This document shows, piece after piece, positions 50,311 to 58,630 of a DNA stretch of 64,000 nucleotides. A program made the translations under genes and the position numbers. This DNA comes from Streptomyces sp. CB01249 (lineage in GTDB: Bacteria > Actinomycetota > Actinomycetes > Streptomycetales > Streptomycetaceae): assembly GCF_001905735.1 (NCBI RefSeq), contig NZ_LISW01000001.1:1672411-1736410 (forward strand), given 5' to 3'. A model generated the notes under the pieces. That model did no database searches. It was not told the origin of the DNA and saw only the letters and a program-made list of their open reading frames with translations. Numbering within the stretch: the first letter of the stretch is position 1; each line of letters opens with the position of its first letter.

Positions 50311-50348
50311 ATGTCACGTATCGGGGGCGTGCTCGGACCGTAGAGGTG

Positions 50349-50361
50349 TGACGCTGCGTCA
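50349..50361. promoter_or_regulatory. TGACGC-T-GCGTCA palindrome upstream of the phosphatase gene
   Basis: With the flanking bases it reads GTGACGC-T-GCGTCAC (50348-50362), a 15-bp dyad inside the 170-bp gap before the phosphatase. Its GTGAC/GTCAC ends recall CRP-family sites, but the spacing is off by one. It could equally be bound by the upstream winged-helix protein. Confidence 0.45.
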
Positions 50362-50480
50362 CCTTTGCGGGAAGTGAGCCGATTGCCATCGGGGGTGGCC
50401 CTGCGTGATAGTTGCCGCAAGGCAATGCTTTTTCGTCCAGTTGGAAGGTGGTGCGGCTCGCCGCAGGTGGGTCCCCCCTC

Positions 50481-52157
50481 ATGGCTCCTCCCCAGGGAAC
50501 TCCCGTTACGAGAACCGACGAACGCCCGGCACCCGGCGCCTGGTCAACGGCCCCGTACCCGGTGATCGAAAGCGGTGCGAACGGTGTGCTGACCGGGCTG
50601 AACCCCGCGGCCTCCCGGCTCCTCCCGGACGCACGTCCGGGGGCCACGATGGCCGACGCGGTCCCGGCCTGGCTCGCCCGGGCCGACCGGGAGCTGCGCG
50701 AACCGACGGTGAGCACGTCCGCCGACCCCCACGCGGCGACGCCCCCGCCCGTGTCGGGGCGGATCGGCGTCCGCAGCTACGAGGCACGCGCCGGCCGCGG
50801 CTCCAACGGTGACGTGCTGTGGTGGCTCGTGGACGACACCGACCGCCGGGTCGCCGAAGAGGCCCTGGCCACCGAACGCGAACGGACCGCGTTTCTCGCG
50901 GAGGCGTCCAACGTCCTACTGGCCTCGCTGAACACCGACCGGTGCGTGTCCGCGACGGCCCGGCTCGCCTCCCAGTACCTCGCCGAGGCGGCGGTCGTCG
51001 TCTCTCCCGCGAAGGGGGACAAGCTGCCCCTGGCCCATGCGGTCGCCGGCCGGGGGACCGTGCACGGCCTCGTCGCGGCCGAGCCGTCCGAGGTGCCGGG
51101 ACTGGACGAAGCGCTCCAGGGCTTCCCGCCCGTGCCCTCGCGCTGGATCGACCCCGTGTCGCTTCCCGCGTGGGTGATCCCCGAGGGGTACACCGGCACG
51201 ATCACCTCGGTCGTCGTCGTACCCCTACCCGGCCAGGGGGTCCCGGCGGGCGCCCTGGTCCTGCTGCGGAGCGGCGGCCAGTTCACCGAGGACGAGCAGA
51301 CCGTCGCCCGGCTCTTCGCCGCGCGCGCCGGCGCCGCGCTGTCGGCCGCCCACCTGTACGCCGAGCAGAGCGCCATCACGCGCACCCTGATGCAGGACCT
51401 GCTGCCGCCCCGGCTGCACCGCGTCCACGGCGTCGAGTTCGCCGGCGGCTACCGGCCCGCCGCCGCCCGGGAGCGCGTCGGGGGAGACTTCTACGACGTC
51501 CACCCGGCCGGTGCCGACGAGGACAGCTCGTCGCTGGTGGTCCTGGGCGACGTGTGCGGCAAGGGGCTGGACGCGGCCGTGCTCACCGGCAAGATCCGCA
51601 ACACCCTTCAGGCGCTCATCCCCATGGCGGACGACCACCAGAGAGTGCTGCGGCTCCTCAACGACGCACTCCTCAACTCCCACCACACCCGCTTCGCGAC
51701 CATGGTCCTGGCCTCGGTCCGGCGCACGGACCACCTGGTGCGCCTGCGGCTGACGGCCGCCGGCCATCCCGTACCGCTGGTGGTGCGGGCGGACGGCCGG
51801 GTCGAGGAGATCCGGACCCAGGGCACCCTGGTCGGGGCGCTGCCCGACATCGAGTCCGTCACCGCCGAAACCGTTCTGCGGCCCGGCGAGACGTGCCTGC
51901 TCTACACCGACGGATTCACCGAGGCCCGGGGCGGCCCGCTCGGCGACGAGATGTTCGGCGAGACCCGGCTGAAGCGGGCGCTGTCGGAATGCGCGGACAT
52001 GCCCGGCGAGGCCGTGGTCGAGCGCATCCAGATGCTCGCCGCCGAGTGGGTGCGGGGCGGCGGCCACGACGACATGGCCGTCGTCGCGATCACCGCACCC
52101 CGGACCATCCACCTCAGCGCGGTGGACGGGCATACTCGGGGCAGGTACACCGCATGA
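50481..52157 (+). CDS. PP2C-type SpoIIE phosphatase with PAS-like and GAF domains
   Basis: A 558-residue sensor phosphatase (ATG 50481; start uncertain). A PAS-like region (about 20-125, PYPVIESGANGVLTGLNPAA, ending VDDTDRRVAEEALATERERT) is followed by a GAF domain (about 130-305) and a PP2C_SIG domain (about 325-545). The metal-binding motifs are complete: VGGDFYDV, GDVCGKGLDAA, YTDGFTEARGG and GGHDDMAVVAI, so it should be active. It dephosphorylates STAS antagonists such as those next door. It overlaps the cobalamin-binding gene (ATGA). Confidence 0.92.
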   Translation: MAPPQGTPVTRTDERPAPGAWSTAPYPVIESGANGVLTGLNPAASRLLPDARPGATMADAVPAWLARADRELREPTVSTSADPHAATPPPVSGRIGVRSYEARAGRGSNGDVLWWLVDDTDRRVAEEALATERERTAFLAEASNVLLASLNTDRCVSATARLASQYLAEAAVVVSPAKGDKLPLAHAVAGRGTVHGLVAAEPSEVPGLDEALQGFPPVPSRWIDPVSLPAWVIPEGYTGTITSVVVVPLPGQGVPAGALVLLRSGGQFTEDEQTVARLFAARAGAALSAAHLYAEQSAITRTLMQDLLPPRLHRVHGVEFAGGYRPAAARERVGGDFYDVHPAGADEDSSSLVVLGDVCGKGLDAAVLTGKIRNTLQALIPMADDHQRVLRLLNDALLNSHHTRFATMVLASVRRTDHLVRLRLTAAGHPVPLVVRADGRVEEIRTQGTLVGALPDIESVTAETVLRPGETCLLYTDGFTEARGGPLGDEMFGETRLKRALSECADMPGEAVVERIQMLAAEWVRGGGHDDMAVVAITAPRTIHLSAVDGHTRGRYTA

Positions 52158-53224
52158 CAGCCTGCCTGCCCGAACTGCGCGACCGCCTCCTCATCGCCGC
52201 CGCCGTCGAACGTGACGAGTTCGCCGCCGCCGGACTCGTCACCGGCGCCCTCGACCACGGGATGCCCGCCGAGACGGTGCTGCTGGACCTCATCGCGCCC
52301 GTACAGGCGAAGGTCGGCACCGAGTGGGCGGCCAACCGCCTCACCGTGGCCCAGGAGCACGCCGCCAGCGCCATCGTGGAGCGCGTGATCACCGCGCTCG
52401 CCCACCACCCGGCCGCCCGCACCCCGCCCAGCCACGGCAAGGTCACCGTCGCCTGCGTGGAGCAGGAATGGCACTCCCTGCCCGCCCGCCTGCTGGCCGA
52501 GGTCCTCACCCTGCGGGGCTGGGAGGTCGACTTCCTGGGAGCCCAGGTCCCCACCCCCCATCTCGTCGCCCACCTCCACCACACCGGCGCGGACGTCGTC
52601 GCCCTCTCGTCGTCCCTCCCCACCCGGCTGCCCGCCGCCCACGCGGCGATCACCGCCTGCCAGTCCGTCGGAGTGCCCGTCCTCGCCGGAGGGGCGGCCT
52701 TCGGGCCCGACGGCCGCTTCGCGCGCATGCTCGGCGCGAACGCCTGGGCCCCCGACGCGCGCACCGCCGCCGACCTGCTGGCCGCGGGCCTCGCCCCGCC
52801 CGCCCCGGCCGACCTGCGCCAGCAGATCGACGACCTGCCGCACCTGGTCGACCAGGAGTACACCCTCGTCGCGCGCTCGCAGGGACGGCTGGTCAAGCAG
52901 GTGCTGACGCGACTGAACGACCTGTTCCCGGCCATGGCCGCGTACACCGATGTGCAGCGCGAGCGCACCGCCGAGGACATCGCGCACATCGTGGAGTTCC
53001 TGACCGTGGCCATCTACACCGATGACGACGAACTGTTCACCACCTTCATCACGTGGACCGCGGGCATCCTCACCGCCCGCGACGTCCCCGCCCACTCCCT
53101 GCGGCCCGTCCTGGAGATCCTGGCGGCCGCGCTCAAGGACTTCCCCCGAGCCGTCCGGCCGCTGGAGCGGGCGAGATCCGCCCTGGCCGACGCCACCGCA
53201 GCACACCCCGGAGCACCCGCATGA
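52154..53224 (+). CDS. Cobalamin-binding protein with CarH-like W-x9-EH motif, in a partner-switching operon
   Basis: A 356-residue protein. Residues 5-90 form the four-helix cap of B12-binding modules, with W58-x9-E68-H69 (WAANRLTVAQEH), the motif that caps adenosylcobalamin in CarH/LitR photoreceptors. Residues 95-215 form a Rossmann-like B12-binding domain with the axial His107 in EWHSLPARLLAEVLTLRGWEVDFLG; the canonical DxHxxG is changed to ExHxxP. The C-terminal 140 residues are helical, perhaps an effector domain in place of the MerR HTH. Its overlaps with phosphatase and STAS genes suggest it feeds a light or B12 signal into the switch. It is not a methyltransferase corrinoid protein by context. 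Confidence 0.88.
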   Translation: MTACLPELRDRLLIAAAVERDEFAAAGLVTGALDHGMPAETVLLDLIAPVQAKVGTEWAANRLTVAQEHAASAIVERVITALAHHPAARTPPSHGKVTVACVEQEWHSLPARLLAEVLTLRGWEVDFLGAQVPTPHLVAHLHHTGADVVALSSSLPTRLPAAHAAITACQSVGVPVLAGGAAFGPDGRFARMLGANAWAPDARTAADLLAAGLAPPAPADLRQQIDDLPHLVDQEYTLVARSQGRLVKQVLTRLNDLFPAMAAYTDVQRERTAEDIAHIVEFLTVAIYTDDDELFTTFITWTAGILTARDVPAHSLRPVLEILAAALKDFPRAVRPLERARSALADATAAHPGAPA

Positions 53225-53589
53225 GCGTCCCGCCCCTCAGCCTCACCGTCGAAACGGGCGAGGGAACCACCCGGCTGCGTCTCGCAGGCGTACTCGACTA
53301 CGACACCAGTGACACCTTCGGCGCACGTGCCTCGGCATGCGTCGACGCCGACCCCGCGCCGGCCGAACTGCGCCTGGACTGCGCCGGGCTGCGGCTCTGC
53401 GACTCGATGGGGCTCGCCGTCCTGCTGATGATCCACCGCCGCACCGCCGCGCGCGGGATCACCCTCGTCCTGGACGACCCGCCGCCCTCCATGGAGCGGA
53501 TGCTCCGCATCACCGGGACACGACACCTCTTCGCACGGGGCATCGAGAGCGCGCGGAGCCCGGACGAACTCAGTGAGACGACCGACTGA
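53221..53589 (+). CDS. STAS-domain anti-sigma factor antagonist (operon member)
   Basis: A 122-residue RsbV-like protein whose ATG overlaps the stop of the cobalamin-binding gene. LRLAGVLDYDTSDTFGARASACVDADP and LRLDCAGLRLCDSMGLAVLLMIHRR show the STAS fold with the phosphorylatable Ser after Asp (CDSMG). It is the most direct substrate candidate for the SpoIIE phosphatase two genes upstream. Convergent with the ATPase gene. Confidence 0.9.
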   Translation: MSVPPLSLTVETGEGTTRLRLAGVLDYDTSDTFGARASACVDADPAPAELRLDCAGLRLCDSMGLAVLLMIHRRTAARGITLVLDDPPPSMERMLRITGTRHLFARGIESARSPDELSETTD

Positions 53590-53610
53590 AAGCCCTCCGG
53601 ACCCGCCCGC

Positions 53611-54048
53611 TCACGGCAGTGCGGGCAGCGCCATCACCACCGTGATCCGCTTGCCGTCCGGGTGGACGCCGACGGATACCCGGCTGGCGAGCAGCCGCAC
53701 CAGCGGCCAGCCGTAGCCACCGATCCTGGGGGCCTCCGCCCGCACCCGCGGCTCCGTCGGGGGCAGTTCCGCCGGGCTCTCGCTGCTGGCGTCGCCCACC
53801 GTGATGCGCAGCCCCTCACCCGTGACCTCGGCCTCGAACGCGGTCAGCCGGCCGCCGTGCCGGAACGCGTTCGTGACCAGCTCCGACGTCACCAGCAGCG
53901 TGTCGTCCACCACATGGGCCGGCCACGCGTCGAGCGCGGCGCCGAAACGCGCCGCCAGCAGCTCGGTCACGATGCCCCGCGCCGCCGCCGCGTTCTGCGG
54001 AACGGCCGAGAGCACCCCTTCCGCCTCCCCGCCCGTCTCTACCACCAC
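53611..54048 (-). CDS. RsbW-like anti-sigma serine kinase (HATPase_c)
   Basis: A 145-residue GHKL ATPase starting at GTG 54048. N-box DDTLLVTSELVTNAFRHGG, then LRITVGDASSESP and a glycine-poor G2 region RIGGYGWPLVRLLASRVSVGV. Streptomyces holds many such proteins, which phosphorylate STAS partners or bind sigma factors. It follows a third STAS gene on the same strand by 34 bp, giving a cognate pair opposite the phosphatase operon. Confidence 0.9.
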   Translation of the reverse strand: MVVETGGEAEGVLSAVPQNAAAARGIVTELLAARFGAALDAWPAHVVDDTLLVTSELVTNAFRHGGRLTAFEAEVTGEGLRITVGDASSESPAELPPTEPRVRAEAPRIGGYGWPLVRLLASRVSVGVHPDGKRITVVMALPALP

Positions 54049-54082
54049 GCGTGTACACCCCCGACCCGGCGGACCGACGCCC

Positions 54083-54436
54083 TCAGCACTGGAGCGCGGA
54101 TTCGACGTCGTCCGCGAACCGGAACGCACCGGCCGTGCCCGTGACCTCGAAGAGCCTGCGCACACCGGAGTGCATCGGCCCGGCCAGGACGAGCGGCACG
54201 CCCGCCTTCACGTGTTCCCGCTGACCGCCCAGCAGGGAGTGGAGCGCCGCGGAGTCGGCGAACGTCACCCCGGACAGGTCGACCACCGTACGCACGGGAC
54301 CGTCCGCCACCGCGCCGGTCAGCGCCGCCGACAGGTCACCGCTGCCCGACCACCCGTCCAGGCTGCCCCGGACCCTGATCAGCACCACGTTGTCGGCCGT
54401 CTTCTCCGAACCGACCGACCGCTCGTCTTCCGCCAT
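54083..54436 (-). CDS. STAS-domain anti-sigma factor antagonist (paired with the ATPase)
   Basis: A 117-residue RsbV-like protein. VLIRVRGSLDGWSGSGDLSAALTGAV and VVDLSGVTFADSAALHSLLGGQ show the STAS core with the phosphorylatable Ser in FADSA. It is the first gene of a two-gene unit with the RsbW-like kinase and is transcribed away from the lanthipeptide cluster. Confidence 0.9.
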   Translation of the reverse strand: MAEDERSVGSEKTADNVVLIRVRGSLDGWSGSGDLSAALTGAVADGPVRTVVDLSGVTFADSAALHSLLGGQREHVKAGVPLVLAGPMHSGVRRLFEVTGTAGAFRFADDVESALQC

Positions 54437-54656
54437 GAGCCGTATTTTCCTACGCCACGCCTCCGGACCGGCGCCCGGGGTCGGGAGACGGTTCTCCGGG
54501 CGTGCGCCTCCCCGTGCGCCAGGCGGCGCCGGACCCGGTCAGCAGCGACCCCCCACGCTCGCTGGAGCAGGTGATTCCGGCTCGGGCGCGTTCCTCGCTC
54601 ACGTGACATGGGCAATTTCCGACCAGCGGTCCTCACCGTTGGGAGGGACACCCCAC

Positions 54657-57308
54657 ATGACGAGCCACGCGACCGAAGCCGCACTCGAAAGCCTTCTGAA
54701 CCGAGCACTTCAGGCCACCCGCACCGGTGACTGCTGGACGACCCGGACCGACGAGGCATGGTGCCGCGTCGCCCCCCGTTCGGCGACCCGGCGCGACCAG
54801 GGCTGGAAGCTCCACCTCTCGGCAACGGCCGCCTCCGCACCGACCGTCCTCGTCCGAGCCCTGGACGTCCTGCTGCCGGACACCTCGGCGTTCAAGTTCG
54901 CCCGGTCCCTCGACCAGGTGAGCACCCTCAACTCCCGCGCCACGCCCCGGGGCAGCTCCGGAAAGTTCCTCACCGTCTACCCGCGCTCGGACGCCGACGC
55001 GGTCCGCCTCGCCGGCGCACTGCACGCGGCGACGACCGGACTCGCCGGCCCCCGCATCCTCTCCGACCAGCCCTACGCCCCGTACAGCGTGGTGCATTAC
55101 CGCTACGGCGCCTTCACCGGGCGGCAACGCCTGTCCGACCAGGGCCTGTTGATCTGGTACATCGAGGACCCCGACGGCAACCCCGTGGAGGACGAGCGCA
55201 GCGGTCACTACACACCGCCCCCGTGGGCCGACTGCCCGTTCCCCGCCACCGTGCCGCTTCCGCCCCCGGCGGCGGAGGCGGCCAACGGCCCGGTCCTGCT
55301 CGGAGGCCGCTTCGCGGTACGGGAGGCGATCCGGCACACCAACAAGGGCGGCGTCTACCGGGGCACCGACGTCTCCACCGGCGCGCCCGTCGTCATCAAG
55401 GAGACCCGGCCCCATGTGGAGGCCGACGCCTCCGGGCGCGACGTCCGTGACTGGCTGCGCGCCGAGGCCCGGATGCTGGAGCGGCTGAAGGACACCGGGC
55501 TCGCCCCGGACGCCCTCGCCCTCTTCGAACACGGCCAACACCTGTTCCTGGCCCAGAGCGAAGTACCGGGGGTCAGTCTCCGCACCTGGGTCGCCGAGCG
55601 CTTCCGCGACCTCGGAGGCGAGGGGTACCGCCGCGAGGCGCGGGCCCTGGTCGCGCGGCTCGTGGACCTCGTCACGGCCGCCCACGCCCACGGCTGCGTG
55701 CTCCGCGACTTCACCCCCGGCAACGTCATGGTCCGCCCCGACGGCGAACTGCGCCTCATCGACCTGGAACTCGCCGCCGACGAGACGGGCTCCTGCCTCC
55801 CGACCCGGGTGGGCACCCCCGGCTTCAGCGCCCCTGAGCGCCTGAGGGACGCGCCCGTGTCCGTGACCGCCGACTACTACAGCCTCGGCGCCACCGTGTG
55901 CTTCGTCCTGACGGGCAAGGTGCCGAACCTGCTGCCCGAGGAGCCCGCCACCAGGACGGGCGAGGACCGGCTCGCCGCCTGGCTCCGCGCCTGCGGACCC
56001 GCCGGGCCCCCGGACGCCATGGCGGAGATGATCACCGGGCTGATGCGGGACGAGCCCGCCGCCCGCTGGGACACCCGCCGGGCGCGCGAAGCCCTCCGCG
56101 CACCGGACCCAGCCCGCCCCACGCGTACTGCACCGGCACGGGACGAGGACCTGGACCTCGCCGTCGCCGGACTCGTCAACCACCTGCTCGACACCGTCAC
56201 CCCCGAGGACGACCGGCGCCTGTGGCCCGTGTCCACCGCGGCCGGCGAGACCAACCCGTGCACCGTGCAACAGGGGGCGGCCGGGCCCCTGGCCGTCCTG
56301 ACCCGGTACTTCGAACTGACCGGGGACCCCCGGCTGCCCGAAGTCCTCGCGGCGGCCGGCCACTGGATCGCGGACCGCACCCACCTCCGGACCACCCGCC
56401 CCGGTCTGCACTTCGGGGACCTCGGCACCGCCTGGGCGCTGTACGACGCCGGCCGGGCCCTCTCTGACCAGGCGCTCATCGACCACGCGCTCTCCCTCGC
56501 GCTGACCCAGCAGGAGCCCACGCCCCACCACGACATCACCCACGGCACCGCCGGCAGCGGCATGGCCGCCCTCCGCCTCTGGCAGCGCACCGGTGACCCG
56601 CGCTTCGCGGCGCTCGCCGAGGACGCGGCCGACCGGCTGGCGGCCGCCGCGCGGCGCGGTCCGTCGGCGGTGAGCTGGCCGGTTCCCGCCGACGCGGTCT
56701 CCGGCGAGGCCGGCAAGCAGTACCTGGGCTTCGCCCACGGCTCCGCCGGCATCGGCTGCTTCCTCCTGCTCAGCGCGGCCGCCTCCGGACGCCAGGACCA
56801 CCTGCGGCTCGCGGTGGAGACCGGCGAACACCTCCTGCGCAGCGCCGTACGGATCGGCGAGGCGGTCCAGTGGCCCGCCCAGGCCGGGGACGAACCCACC
56901 GCCCCGTACTGGTGCCACGGCTCGGCCGGTATCGGCACCTTCCTCGTACGGCTCCGGCAGGTCACCGGCGACGACCGGTTCGGCGACCTCGCCCGCCGCA
57001 GTGCCCCGGCCGTCACCGAACGCGCCTCCCGGGCCCCGCTGTCCCAGTGCCACGGCCTCGCGGGCAACGGCGACTTCCTGCTCGACCTGAGCACCGCCAC
57101 GGGGGAGGCCGCTCACCACGCCATGGCCGACGCGATGGGCCGCCTCGCCGTCACCGAAGGCGCCCGCCGCCGGCGGCACCTGGTCTTCCCCAACGAGTAC
57201 GGCGACGTCTCGACCAGCTGGAGCGACGGATCGGCCGGAATCCTGGCCTTCCTCCTCCGGCTTCGCCACCCGAGCTCCCGGCACTGGCTCGCCCAGCTGC
57301 CGGGCTGA
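54657..57308 (+). CDS. lanL: Class IV lanthipeptide synthetase (LanL)
   Basis: An 883-residue trifunctional enzyme. Residues 1-210 correspond to the phospho-Ser/Thr lyase domain. Residues 215-480 are a Ser/Thr-kinase-like domain with Lys248 (VVIKE), Asp351 in LRDFTPGNVM and the metal Asp369 in LIDLE. Residues 500-883 are a LanC-like cyclase with Cys753 (WCHG), Cys798 and His799 (CHG). These zinc ligands are kept in class IV LanL and missing in class III LanKC, so I call it class IV. It phosphorylates, dehydrates and cyclises Ser/Thr and Cys of the peptide encoded 45 bp downstream. GGGAGGG precedes the ATG. Confidence 0.95.
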   Translation: MTSHATEAALESLLNRALQATRTGDCWTTRTDEAWCRVAPRSATRRDQGWKLHLSATAASAPTVLVRALDVLLPDTSAFKFARSLDQVSTLNSRATPRGSSGKFLTVYPRSDADAVRLAGALHAATTGLAGPRILSDQPYAPYSVVHYRYGAFTGRQRLSDQGLLIWYIEDPDGNPVEDERSGHYTPPPWADCPFPATVPLPPPAAEAANGPVLLGGRFAVREAIRHTNKGGVYRGTDVSTGAPVVIKETRPHVEADASGRDVRDWLRAEARMLERLKDTGLAPDALALFEHGQHLFLAQSEVPGVSLRTWVAERFRDLGGEGYRREARALVARLVDLVTAAHAHGCVLRDFTPGNVMVRPDGELRLIDLELAADETGSCLPTRVGTPGFSAPERLRDAPVSVTADYYSLGATVCFVLTGKVPNLLPEEPATRTGEDRLAAWLRACGPAGPPDAMAEMITGLMRDEPAARWDTRRAREALRAPDPARPTRTAPARDEDLDLAVAGLVNHLLDTVTPEDDRRLWPVSTAAGETNPCTVQQGAAGPLAVLTRYFELTGDPRLPEVLAAAGHWIADRTHLRTTRPGLHFGDLGTAWALYDAGRALSDQALIDHALSLALTQQEPTPHHDITHGTAGSGMAALRLWQRTGDPRFAALAEDAADRLAAAARRGPSAVSWPVPADAVSGEAGKQYLGFAHGSAGIGCFLLLSAAASGRQDHLRLAVETGEHLLRSAVRIGEAVQWPAQAGDEPTAPYWCHGSAGIGTFLVRLRQVTGDDRFGDLARRSAPAVTERASRAPLSQCHGLAGNGDFLLDLSTATGEAAHHAMADAMGRLAVTEGARRRRHLVFPNEYGDVSTSWSDGSAGILAFLLRLRHPSSRHWLAQLPG

Positions 57309-57353
57309 GCGGCAGAGAACCTGCCGCCGAACCACAAGAAGAAGGAGAGAACC

Positions 57354-57512
57354 ATGGAAAACCAGACCCAGGACCTCGAACTCCTCGCCCACCTCCACGC
57401 CCTCCCCGAGACCGACCCCGTCGGCGCCGAAGCGGGCTTCTCCGCCACCTGTGAGTGCGTCGGCCTGCTGACGGTCCTCAACACGGTCTGCATCGGCATC
57501 AGCTGCGCCTAG
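57354..57512 (+). CDS. lanA: Class IV lanthipeptide precursor (venezuelin type), 52 residues
   Basis: A short gene right after lanL, with AAGGAG six bases before the ATG. The leader starts MENQTQDLELLAHLHALPET and runs to about residue 27. The core begins near GFSATCECVG and ends NTVCIGISCA, with Cys33, 35, 46 and 51 and dehydratable Ser30, Thr32, Thr40, Thr44 and Ser50. This is the pattern of the venezuelin/streptocollin/globisporin family, in which up to four thioether rings form. The leader helix ELLAHLHAL is the likely LanL recognition part. The product is made in the cytosol and exported by the adjacent ABC pair. Confidence 0.95.
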   Translation: MENQTQDLELLAHLHALPETDPVGAEAGFSATCECVGLLTVLNTVCIGISCA

Positions 57513-57523
57513 GACCGGCCCAC

Positions 57524-57563
57524 GTCCGGCCGGTGGCTGTCCCGGGACAGCCACCGGCCGGAC
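57524..57563 (+). terminator. Loopless 40-bp palindrome between lanA and the transporter genes
   Basis: GTCCGGCCGGTGGCTGTCCC (57524-57543) is followed with no spacer by its exact reverse complement (57544-57563), 11 bases after the lanA stop. It can act as a partial terminator or mRNA stabiliser and make lanA more abundant than the transporter message. Confidence 0.75.
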
Positions 57564-57595
57564 CCCACCGGCGAACCAGAGGTGAGGACCGGACC

Positions 57596-58630
57596 ATGCG
57601 CCTTCACACCGGCGGCGAGGAAATCGCCCCCGAGCACACCCCCGCCGCCCTCGGCCCGCCCGAGTGCGCCATCAGCACCCGCGGCCTCGTCAAGAGCTAC
57701 CCCGGGCCCAAAGGCACCACCACGCACGCCGTGAACGGCCTGGACCTGGAGGTCCACCGCGGCGAGACCTTCGCCTTCCTCGGACCCAACGGCGCCGGGA
57801 AGTCCACCACCATCGCCCTGCTCTGCGCCCTGGCCCGCCCCACCGCCGGCCACGCCACGGTGGCGGGCGCCGACGTGCGCACCCAGCCCCACCAGGTGCG
57901 GCAGCGCGTCGGCATGCTGTTCCAGCAGAGCGCCCTCGACCCGGACCTGACACCCGAACAGAACCTGCGCATCCATGCCCGCCTCTACGGCCTGCGCCGC
58001 GCCGACGTCCGCCGGCGCACCGCCGAAGTGCTGGAGGTGGCCGGACTCACCGACCGGCGCTCCTCACCCGTACGCACCCTGTCGGGAGGCATGCGCCGCC
58101 GCCTGGAAATCGCCCGCCAGCTCCTGCACGCACCGGGCATCCTGTTCCTGGACGAGCCCACCACCGGCCTCGACCCCCACGCCCGCGCACAGATCTGGGA
58201 CCACCTCCACGCCCTGCGGGAGCGGAACGGCAGCACGCTCTTCATCACGACCCACCAGCTGGACGAGGCGGCCAACTGCGACCGCGTCGCCATCATCGAC
58301 CACGGCCGGCTGGTCGCCCAGGGCGCGCCCGGCGCGCTCAAGGCCGCCATCGGCGACGACCGCGTCGTGCTGCGCACCAGCCAGGACGAGCGAGCCCACC
58401 GCGTCGTCCACCGCCTGCTCCCGCGCGGACACGCCGTGACCAGGGACGCCGACGGGATCTGCCTGCGGCTGCCCGACGGCAGCTCCTGGATTCCCCGCCT
58501 CTGCGCGACCCTGGAAAGCCACGGCATCTCCGTCCGCGCCGCGTCCGCCACCCCGCCCACCCTGGACGACGTGTTCTTCCACCACACCGGGCGCAGCATC
58601 CACAGCACCCAGCCCGGCGGTGGCCGATGA
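57596..58630 (+). CDS. Lanthipeptide ABC transporter ATP-binding protein (LanT-type)
   Basis: A 344-residue ATPase of the DrrA/CcmA type. Walker A GPNGAGKSTT, Q-loop FQQSALDPDLT, signature LSGGMRRRLEIARQL, Walker B ILFLDEPTTGLD and H-loop TTHQLDEA are intact. The C-terminal 90 residues form the usual DrrA-type extension. GAGG precedes the ATG, and it overlaps the permease gene (ATGA). In the venezuelin cluster the corresponding gene is venT; there is no peptidase domain, so leader removal must be done by another enzyme. Confidence 0.93.
   Translation: MRLHTGGEEIAPEHTPAALGPPECAISTRGLVKSYPGPKGTTTHAVNGLDLEVHRGETFAFLGPNGAGKSTTIALLCALARPTAGHATVAGADVRTQPHQVRQRVGMLFQQSALDPDLTPEQNLRIHARLYGLRRADVRRRTAEVLEVAGLTDRRSSPVRTLSGGMRRRLEIARQLLHAPGILFLDEPTTGLDPHARAQIWDHLHALRERNGSTLFITTHQLDEAANCDRVAIIDHGRLVAQGAPGALKAAIGDDRVVLRTSQDERAHRVVHRLLPRGHAVTRDADGICLRLPDGSSWIPRLCATLESHGISVRAASATPPTLDDVFFHHTGRSIHSTQPGGGR

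Noticed and set aside
50412..50425. TTGCC-GCAA-GGCAA dyad, whose reverse strand shares CTTGCGGCAA with the RAE
   Set aside because: The outer arms of the RAE are missing and the next gene is a phosphatase, so the match to the RAE core is probably chance.
54657..57308. Class III (LanKC) identity for the lanthionine synthetase
   Set aside because: The cyclase domain keeps Cys753, Cys798 and His799 as zinc ligands, which class III enzymes lack, and the precursor has class IV form.
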